From assembly GCA_002898535.1 (NCBI GenBank), contig BEHN01000007.1, positions 68,946 to 116,599 on the forward strand: 47,654 nt of DNA, in the 5' to 3' direction. The position numbers were made by a program, and so were the translations under genes. This stretch comes from a bacterium HR11. GTDB lineage: Bacteria; Acidobacteriota; HRBIN11. The notes under the pieces are model-generated. The model did no database searches and was not told the DNA's origin. It saw nothing but the letters and a program-made list of their open reading frames with translations. Positions 42,465 through 47,654 of the stretch are shown piece after piece. Every line of letters begins with the position of its first letter. Within the stretch, counting starts at the first letter, position 1.

Positions 42465-44420
42465 TCATTCTTCCGGGGGCCATAAATCCAGCCGACGGGA
42501 CGCCCGCAGGCGGAGGAAGTGAGCCTCCATCTGAGCCACCGGCCACGGACCCTGGTCGCCCAGGCCCCGGACCCGGACGGCGACCGTCTCCTGGGCCGCT
42601 TCTCGGTCACCCACGACGAAGATAAAGGGAATCTTTTCCAGCTCGGCGTCTCGGACCTTGGCCGAGACCCGCTCGTCCCGGAGGTCCACTTCGACCCGGA
42701 ATCCTTGTTGAAATAGCCGCTGCTGGATCCGCTGGGCGTAGTCGGCATGCCGGTCTGAGATCGGTAGGACTCGAGCCTGGACGGGGGCGACCCAGAAGGG
42801 AAAGGCACCGGCGAAGTTCTCGATCAGTACGCCCATGAAGCGCTCCATCGAGCCCAGGATGGCCCGGTGGATCATCGTGACCCGATGGGGGTGCCCGTCG
42901 GGACCGACGTAGGTCAGGTCGAAACGTTCAGGCAGGTTGAAGTCCACCTGGACCGTCGAGCACTGCCACCACCGCCCGATGGCGTCCCGGATCTTCACGT
43001 CGATTTTGGGGCCGTAAAAGACGCCCTCCCCGGGGTCGACCTCGTAGGCCAGGCCGGCCCGCTCGAGGGCCTGCTGAAGCGCTCGCGTGGCGACCTCCCA
43101 GGCCTCCAGGGTGCCGACGTACTTTTCCGGCCGCGTCGAAAGATAGACCTTGTACTCATGGAATCCAAAGGCCCCGAGGACCTCCCGGATGAAGTCCAAG
43201 ACACCTAAGATCTCGGCTTCAATCTGGTCCTGCGTGCAGAAAATGTGAGAGTCGTCCTGCGTGAAGCCCCGGACCCGGAGGAGGCCGTGGAGGACGCCTG
43301 AACGTTCGTACCGATAGACGGTCCCGAATTCGAACAGCCGGACCGGGAGCTCCCGATAGCTCCGACGACGGGACTTGTAGATGACGATGTGAAACGGGCA
43401 ATTCATCGGCTTCAGCTGATAGGGCACCCGCTCTTCCAGCTCCATGGGCGGGAACATGTAGTCCCGGTAGAAGTCCAGGTGGCCGCTGACCCGCCAGTGT
43501 TCGAGCCGGGCGACGTGGGGCGTGTAGACGACCTGATAGCCTCGACGGAAGTGGGCCTCGTACAGGAATTCCTCCAACTGCCGACGAATGACGGCCCCCT
43601 TGGGATGCCACAGGATCAAGCCCGGCCCGATAGAATCCTGGACGGAGAAAAGGTCCAGCTCGGCACCCAGCCGCCGGTGGTCCCGCCGGCGGGCCTCCTC
43701 GAGTTGCGTGAGATACTCGACGAGGGCCGCCTCCGTCGGGAAGCAGGTCCCGTAAATCCGCTGGAGCTGGGGGTTCCGCTCGTCGCCCCGCCAGTAGGCC
43801 CCCGAGGTCGACAGGAGCTTCAGGGCCTTCAGGTACCCCGTCGAGGGGACGTGGGGGCCCTTGCAGAAGTCCAGGAACTCGGCCTGCTGGTAGCAACTGA
43901 CGGGGTCGCCGCCGCGTTCGTGGATCAGCTCGACCTTGAAGATTTCCCCGCGGCTCTCGAAGTACCGTAAGGCCTCTTCCTTAGGAAGCCACTTGTGGAC
44001 GATGGGGATGTCCTGCTCGGCCAGCTCTTTCATCCGCCGTTCGATGCGGGCCAAGTCCTCTTCGGTGAAGGGCGTGTCCCGCAGGAAGTCGTAGTAAAAG
44101 CCGTTCTCGATGGGAGGACCGACGGCCAGCTTGGTCTCCGGGAACAACTGCTGGACGGCCTGGGCCAGCAGGTGCGCACAGCTATGCCGGTACACCTCCA
44201 GGGCCTTTGGATGGTCCGGCGTGATCAGCTCGTCGACCCGCAGGTCCCGGTCGACGGCCGAATGATGGTCCCAATACTGGTCCCCGGACCGGAGCAGGAT
44301 GATCTCGGACGCCCGGTCCGGGTCATAGCGGCGGAGGACCTCGGCGACCTCCGTCCCGGCCGGAACTTGAACGACCCGGCCGTCGGGGAATACGACCTGA
44401 ACGTACGACGCATCGGCCAT
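42465..44420 (-). CDS. thrS: Threonyl-tRNA synthetase
   Basis: ThrRS charges tRNA-Thr. The 651-aa protein has the N-terminal TGS domain (VQVVFPDGRVVQVPAGTEVA), the editing domain (HSCAHLLAQAVQQLFPET, with the HxxxH metal site) and the class II core: motif 2 region PMNCPFHIVIYKSRRRSYRE (zinc ligands Cys, His) with FEFGTVYRYERSGVLHGLLR, and motif 3 near HRAILGSMERFMG. The C-terminal anticodon-binding domain is PFWVAPVQARVLPISDRH. I see no T-box leader. It starts MADASYVQVV. Confidence 0.97.
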   Translation of the reverse strand: MADASYVQVVFPDGRVVQVPAGTEVAEVLRRYDPDRASEIILLRSGDQYWDHHSAVDRDLRVDELITPDHPKALEVYRHSCAHLLAQAVQQLFPETKLAVGPPIENGFYYDFLRDTPFTEEDLARIERRMKELAEQDIPIVHKWLPKEEALRYFESRGEIFKVELIHERGGDPVSCYQQAEFLDFCKGPHVPSTGYLKALKLLSTSGAYWRGDERNPQLQRIYGTCFPTEAALVEYLTQLEEARRRDHRRLGAELDLFSVQDSIGPGLILWHPKGAVIRRQLEEFLYEAHFRRGYQVVYTPHVARLEHWRVSGHLDFYRDYMFPPMELEERVPYQLKPMNCPFHIVIYKSRRRSYRELPVRLFEFGTVYRYERSGVLHGLLRVRGFTQDDSHIFCTQDQIEAEILGVLDFIREVLGAFGFHEYKVYLSTRPEKYVGTLEAWEVATRALQQALERAGLAYEVDPGEGVFYGPKIDVKIRDAIGRWWQCSTVQVDFNLPERFDLTYVGPDGHPHRVTMIHRAILGSMERFMGVLIENFAGAFPFWVAPVQARVLPISDRHADYAQRIQQRLFQQGFRVEVDLRDERVSAKVRDAELEKIPFIFVVGDREAAQETVAVRVRGLGDQGPWPVAQMEAHFLRLRASRRLDLWPPEE

Positions 44421-44436
44421 GCCTGACCCACCCTTA

Positions 44437-44536
44437 GATAGGTGTTCGGTGTTGGGACTGGGAGGTCAGGGTTTAGGAATCAGGCTTTCCCCGGAGCCCT
44501 GCCCCCCTAAAAGCCCAACACCGAACACCTGACATC
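44437..44536. repeat. Inverted GGTGTTG arrays between thrS and a small gene
   Basis: AGGTGTTCGGTGTTGGG (44440-44456) and CCCAACACCGAACACCT (44514-44530) are perfect reverse complements 57 bp apart. The rest are degenerate family-F units. The structure can form a cruciform or hairpin. Confidence 0.8.
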
Positions 44537-44580
44537 TATTCTTACCTATTCTACGAAAAGGCCTCCCCCCGGTCCACGCC

Positions 44581-44609
44581 GACCTGGACTCGGGAGTCGA
44601 CTCCAGGTC
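44581..44609. promoter_or_regulatory. Nested palindrome upstream of the 57-aa gene
   Basis: GACCTGGA...TCCAGGTC arms enclose GGAGTCGACTCC, itself a perfect 12-bp palindrome. It lies 56 bp before the start of the small Cys protein, a usual operator distance. No regulator is identified. Confidence 0.35.
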
Positions 44610-44664
44610 GAAACTCATAGTCCTGCCCCCTGCCTCTCTGCCTATCATCCCAAGGAGGTGAACC

Positions 44665-44838
44665 ATGGAAGCGCGGATCGTCCTTTCCCTATGCCTCGAA
44701 TGTGGGGCCTGCCCCGAGGTGCGGGTCTACGATGACGCCGTCGCCATCGGCGAGGGCGAGACATTCGTCCAGCTTTCGCGCGAGGCGTGGAACCTGTTGG
44801 TCGATAAGGTCCTGAACGGAGAGCTGAGCAAGCTGTAA
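44665..44838 (+). CDS. 57-aa Cys-rich protein
   Basis: A small gene with an ideal ribosome site (AAGGAGGTGAACC). The product MEARIVLSLCLECGACPEVR and onward has a Cys-X2-Cys-X2-Cys cluster (residues 10, 13, 16), then an acidic stretch (VYDDAVAIGEGETFVQLSRE) and a helical end (AWNLLVDKVLNGELSKL). The Cys cluster suggests a metal or Fe-S site. Similar small LCLECGACPEV proteins appear in several bacterial genomes as conserved hypotheticals. It is divergent from thrS and flanked by repeats. Its start and stop both lie outside repeats, which supports a real gene. Confidence 0.75.
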   Translation: MEARIVLSLCLECGACPEVRVYDDAVAIGEGETFVQLSREAWNLLVDKVLNGELSKL

Positions 44839-44942
44839 GGCCCCGACCTCGGGTCACCGGGCGGTCGGACATCGTCCGGCCGCCCGGAAGGACCCCGCCG
44901 GGGACAGAACGTTTCAGTCCCCGCATCCCATATCCGGTCGGA

Positions 44943-44962
44943 CCCCGCTCTGGCGAGCGGGG
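44943..44962. repeat. CCCCGCTC-TGGC-GAGCGGGG hairpin, copy 2
   Basis: Second copy of the 8-bp hairpin, here followed by a family-G array (about 44972-44996) and a right-end terminal repeat. The gap 44839-44942 shows no gene. Confidence 0.75.
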
Positions 44963-44994
44963 CTTAGATCTCGTACCTTGCATCCCGCATCTTA

Positions 44995-45067
44995 CTTGAA
45001 ACACCGTGCTTTCCGGGTCGTAGGGAAGGTCGGTCCGACGCCATTCTCATGGGCCGAACTGCTTTGA
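44995..45067. mobile_element. Half TIR element joined to the next element
   Basis: Family-G heptamers (TACCTTG, CATCCCG, CATCTTA) lead to the right terminal repeat (CACCGTGCTTTCCGGGTCG to GGGCCGAACTGCTTTGA). The TA at 45068-45069 is shared with the left border of the next element. No left half of this copy was found. Confidence 0.75.
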
Positions 45068-45069
45068 TA

Positions 45070-45376
45070 ACAGAGCCGTTCGGTTGGGAGAAATGCGGTC
45101 CCCATCCGGGAAAACGGTGGCCCGGCCATCTCGATGTTTCAAGCTTCCTCCGGATGACCCGGCCAGGACGGGCGGTTCATGAAGATGACGCCCGCAGGAC
45201 GGCGGGCTCTCTCCGGAAGCCACCGGCGTGACGGCCGGTGGGCCGGGGACCGACGCCCGTCTCTCGACCTGCCCATCTGCCCACCTGCCCATCTGCCGAA
45301 TGCTTGAAAAATCGTGCTTTCGTAGAGGTACCCTTTCCGCTCTCCATCTCACTTCTCACCGCCCGAACCGCTCTGA
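45070..45376. mobile_element. Complete TIR element with hairpin units and short array (307 bp)
   Basis: TA flanks (45068-45069, 45377-45378). The left end ACAGAGCCGTTCGGTTGGGA is followed by the AAATGCGG/CATCCGGG block, then three hairpin units (about 45157-45262), a short CTGCCCAT array (45268-45296) and the right end variant with CTTTCGTAGAGGTACCC and CCGAACCGCTCTGA. It is the reverse orientation of the copy at 38423-38803. Confidence 0.9.
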
Positions 45377-45480
45377 TAACAGATCCCCGATTTGCGTCCA
45401 GCTCCGGCTCAAGCGTAAAATGGGACGTCTGAGCCCCTCATAGCGCCTCGGTCCAGTCCCTCTTCGGCGGGGAGGCCTCT

Positions 45481-46014
45481 ATGCAAAGACGTCCGTGGAC
45501 CCGGCTTCTGGTAGGAACAGTGATCGCGCTCTGTACCGGGGGCGCCGAGGCCCACGCCCAGTATCGGGGTCAGGTCGCCGTGGGCTTAGGTCCGGCCGTC
45601 GTAGCGCCGGCCGAGGCCGACACACCGGCCGGCCCCGGCTTGAACGGCCATCTTTCCTTCTTCTTGTCCCACCGCTGGTCCGTCTCGATTCGGGCCGGCG
45701 TCTTTCGGACTGGCGGCGACGGAGCCCGGCTCCGGGAGTCCTTCGTCGGAGCGGACTTCGGTCTCCATTTTGACCTGGGGCGATGGCATCCATTCTTTCA
45801 AGCCGGGGTCCACGTGTATGAAGTCCGCTTCCGGGCCGGTCCGGGGGCTCCGTGGGAGAAGAGCACGGACCCGGGCCTCCAGTTCGGCGTCGGTCTGGAG
45901 TATTTCCTGCGTCCGACGCTGGGACTCCGGCTCACGCTGGAGGGCCACGACGTCCTCAGTGACCTGGACGCCTCCTTCATCGAGCTGAACACGGCCGTGC
46001 GGTTCTATTTTTAA
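45481..46014 (+). CDS. Small outer-membrane beta-barrel protein
   Basis: A 177-aa protein with signal peptide (MQRRPWTRLLVGTVIALCTG, cleavage near AHA-QYRG). The mature part alternates hydrophobic and polar residues in strands (HLSFFLSHRWSVSIRAGVF, GADFGLHFDLG, FFQAGVHVYEVRF, LRLTLEGHDVL) and ends in ...NTAVRFYF, with the C-terminal aromatic typical of outer-membrane barrels recognised by BamA. Length fits an eight-stranded barrel of OmpW/OmpA-like kind. GGGGAGG precedes the ATG. Function unknown. Confidence 0.82.
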   Translation: MQRRPWTRLLVGTVIALCTGGAEAHAQYRGQVAVGLGPAVVAPAEADTPAGPGLNGHLSFFLSHRWSVSIRAGVFRTGGDGARLRESFVGADFGLHFDLGRWHPFFQAGVHVYEVRFRAGPGAPWEKSTDPGLQFGVGLEYFLRPTLGLRLTLEGHDVLSDLDASFIELNTAVRFYF

Positions 46015-46034
46015 CGGCCGTTTGGCCTCCGGGA

Positions 46035-46334
46035 ATTCGGGCGTTCGGCCGAGGGCCCCAAAAGCCCGGGGACCGCTCCTGGTCCATCCAGGGCGCTGTC
46101 GGCCTATCGGCCCAAGGCCGTAGCTCGTCCCTTCCCCGACGGCCGGGCGGCCGGATGGCCGCGACCCCGCTCTAACGAGCGGGGCTTGGATAAAAGACGG
46201 CCCATCGGCCGACCGGCCCAAGACCGTCGCTCGTCACTCCGTCACTTCTTCACTCCGTCACTTTGAAACATCGTGCTTCCCGGGCGTGGGGAAAGGTTGT
46301 TCCGACGCCATTCTCACGAACCGAACGGCTCTGC
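46035..46334. mobile_element. Composite repeat ending in a TIR right end
   Basis: A GAATTCGGGCGTTCGG stretch and the GGCCCCAAAAGCCCGGGG centre (compare 20650 and 30460) are followed by GGCCTATCGGCCCAAGGCC, hairpin CCCCGCTC-TAAC-GAGCGGGG (46165-46184), CTTGGGCC-type centre, CACTCCGT octamers (46233-46263) and the right terminal repeat (CATCGTGCTTCCCGGGCG to CGAACGGCTCTGC), then TA. No left terminal repeat is recognised, so this appears to be a rearranged or nested copy. Confidence 0.65.
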
Positions 46335-46352
46335 TATGTTAGAACCAGTCTC

Positions 46353-46484
46353 ATAAATCCGACGGGACCGGGATCGGACCCTCGATATCAGACCAAAGAC
46401 CACAGACCATGGACCATAGACCCCCGGGGCCCAAGCCGGTCTATGGTCCGTGGTCTATGGTCTGTGATCTATGGTCGGATTTAT
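46353..46484. mobile_element. Small ATCCGAC-ended element with TATGGTC arms (132 bp)
   Basis: ATAAATCCGAC and GTCGGATTTAT form perfect 11-bp ends. The interior has the unique segment GGGACCGGGATCGGACCC, then inverted TATGGTC arms around CCCCGGGGCCCAAGCCGG. It is the inverted counterpart of 15702-15836. The sequence AACCAGTCTCAT lies just outside, as in the other copy. Confidence 0.8.
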
Positions 46485-46580
46485 GCGAGCGCTTCCAGGC
46501 ACCTTTTATGAGATGGCTTGGCTCTGTTGATATTCTCTTCAGGCTTCTGGGGAGGCCTGGGCCCGCCGACACAGGGGGCG

Positions 46581-46604
46581 GACGCCGGCATGACGGCCGG
46601 CGTC
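46581..46604. repeat. Isolated hairpin of the 34-bp family, 9-bp stem
   Basis: GACGCCGGC-ATGACG-GCCGGCGTC, a perfect 9-bp stem with the usual ATGACG loop. The bases 46485-46580 and 46605-46683 contain no gene. Confidence 0.7.
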
Positions 46605-46685
46605 CGGATGGGATGGACGCCGCAGGGGGCTTTGAGACGATGGCTCAGGGATGTCCACAGAGCCAGATGGCTTGTAATCTGCTTA

Positions 46686-47159
46686 TCACAGCCGTTCGGT
46701 TGGGAGAAATGCGGTTCCCATCCGGGAAAACGGAAACGGTGGCCCGGCGACCTCGATTTTTCAAGCTTGTTAAGGATGACACCGCCATGACGGGCGGTGT
46801 TCAGAGGGGATTGACACCGCCATCCCTGGCGGTGTTCAGATGGGATGACACCGCCATCCCTGGCAGTGTTCGGAGGGGATGGCACCGCCATGACGGGCGG
46901 TGTTCAGAGGGGATCGACCCGGCCAGGACGGGCGGTGCATGCGGAGGACGCCCGCAGGACGGCGGGCTCTCTCCGGAAGCCACCGGCATGACGGCCGGTG
47001 TCCCGGGGATAGACGCCCGTCGCCCGACCTGCCCATCTGCCGACCTGCCCATCGGCCCACCTGCCAACTGCCCATCTGCCGAATGCCTGAAACATCGTGC
47101 TTTCGTGGAGATGCCCTTTCCGCTTCCCATCGCACTTCTCATCTCCCGAACGGCTCTGT
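46686..47159. mobile_element. Longest TIR element, seven tandem hairpins plus octamer array (474 bp)
   Basis: TA flanks (46684-46685, 47160-47161). The left end is TCACAGCCGTTCGGTTGGGA, the right end CTCCCGAACGGCTCTGT. After the left terminal repeat come seven hairpins (46779-47000) spaced 31-35 bp, then GCCCGTCGCCCG and a CTGCCCAT/CTGCCGAC array (47033-47087). It is the same family as 25846-26258, 38423-38803 and 45070-45376, with more hairpin units. No coding frame is credible. Confidence 0.9.
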
Positions 47160-47224
47160 TATCTACCCATTCCCTCATCGCCCATCGGTCTACTGGCCGG
47201 CCTGCCGAACCCTCGACGGATGCT

Positions 47225-47654
47225 TCAGTGGGGTCCCGCGATAGCCCCAGTATCGGGGATCCGCCACGTCGCCGGCCCGGCGGGCTGGAGGTCTTGCACC
47301 CAAAGGACGTCGCCCCGCTCGATACGCCGCAGGCGGGCGACCCCGCCGGCGTCCAGGTGCCGCCGGAGGATTTCGTAAGTATACTTTTGACCGTCGCTGG
47401 CGCACCCGACCGTCTGGAACTTGCCCTTCATCTCGGCCATCGGGGCGATGAGCCGAAACCAGGCTGGACCCGCAGGTAGCTCCGGCGGCGCCTGGGGACC
47501 GAGAGTCAGGAAGCTGAACTTCAGGACCTGAATCGTGCGATACAATCGGCGGTTGAGGTCGGCGAGGCTTGGGGGGACGGTCCATCGACGGACCTCGTGG
47601 CACCAGAAGCGGCCCTCGGCCAGAAGCGGACAGGGGCGATGATGCAGGCAAGGG
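47225..47654 (-). CDS. Partial gene running off the right edge, Cys/His-containing protein
   Basis: The frame stays open from the window edge to a stop at 47225-47227, giving at least 142 residues of the C-terminal part. The visible start has PCLHHRPCPLLAEGRFWCHE, a Cys/His cluster that could bind zinc or an Fe-S centre, then VRRWTVPPSLADLNRRLYRT, IQVLKFSFLTLGPQAPP and GKFQTVGCASDGQKYTYEIL. I do not recognise the family. The ATG-like residue at 47545 is an internal TTG, so the true start lies beyond the edge. The other frame of this stretch (47190-47651) is less convincing. Confidence 0.6.
   Translation of the reverse strand, partial: PCLHHRPCPLLAEGRFWCHEVRRWTVPPSLADLNRRLYRTIQVLKFSFLTLGPQAPPELPAGPAWFRLIAPMAEMKGKFQTVGCASDGQKYTYEILRRHLDAGGVARLRRIERGDVLWVQDLQPAGPATWRIPDTGAIAGPH

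Noticed and set aside
46779-47000. Tandem hairpins and arrays read as a CRISPR array
   Set aside because: Repeats and intervening bases are all repeated together, spacing is 31-35 bp and there are no unique spacers or cas genes.

Overview
The window is GC-rich bacterial chromosome. It carries ordinary housekeeping and metabolic genes on both strands: tyrosyl- and threonyl-tRNA synthetases, acyl carrier protein and FabF, a dihydrolipoyl dehydrogenase, a cysteine desulfurase, SppA, Lgt, MoeA and polyamine synthesis. A probable outer-membrane porin, an OmpW-like barrel, an MltD-like lipoprotein and Lgt point to a two-membrane (Gram-negative-type) cell. High GC and short operons would suit a thermophile or a poorly sampled phylum, but I cannot name the taxon from the sequence. 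I saw no rRNA, tRNA, CRISPR array or transposase gene.

Layout: 0.1-2.2 kb SBP56-type protein plus a polytopic membrane protein; 2.1-3.1 kb Lgt; 3.3-7.2 kb a large secreted subtilase; 8.0-11.6 kb orphan HyuB and AsnB; 11.8-12.4 kb a HicBA toxin-antitoxin pair; 12.6-13.9 kb TyrS; 14.0-15.4 kb a J-domain protein; 15.9-18.4 kb SppA and an alpha/beta hydrolase; 18.9 kb a small secreted protein; 19.4-23.5 kb ThiO, dihydrolipoyl dehydrogenase and cysteine desulfurase; 24.3-25.8 kb AcpP-FabF; 26.7-30.3 kb MltD-like, STAS protein and an unknown protein; 30.6-31.8 kb glycosyltransferase; 32.1-36.9 kb a zinc/manganese uptake cluster (permease, binding protein, porin, small Cys protein) without an ATPase; 37.1-38.2 kb a ferritin-like/VIT1 fusion; 38.8-40.1 kb MoeA; 40.2-41.7 kb a leader ORF and a fused AdoMet decarboxylase-spermidine synthase; 41.7-44.4 kb an ABC ATPase and ThrS; 44.7 kb a 57-aa Cys-rich protein; 45.5-46.0 kb an outer-membrane barrel; a cut gene at the right edge.

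The striking content lies between genes. Many gaps hold palindromic, MITE-like elements of about 240-475 bp. Their long terminal inverted repeats end in CAGAGCCGTTCGG, and most are flanked by TA, as expected of IS630/Tc1-mariner-type insertion. Their interiors hold (a) arrays of degenerate 7- or 8-bp units, often present as two inverted arms around a conserved GC-rich centre, or (b) tandem hairpins of about 34 bp whose stems covary. About ten array families occur (GGCAGATG, TATGGTC, CCCGAATT, TCATAGC, GCGAATG, GGTGTTG, GATGCAG, CACTCCGT, GGCAATAA, ATTGCGA), all built as theme-and-variation copies. A second, smaller family has ATCCGAC inverted ends and a TATGGTC array. Arrays abut or enter genes: they encode the last residues or stop codons of HyuB, the hydrolase, the cysteine desulfurase, the metal-binding protein and MoeA. 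One element completes the fabF stop codon. I consider this repeat system the best candidate for something undescribed.
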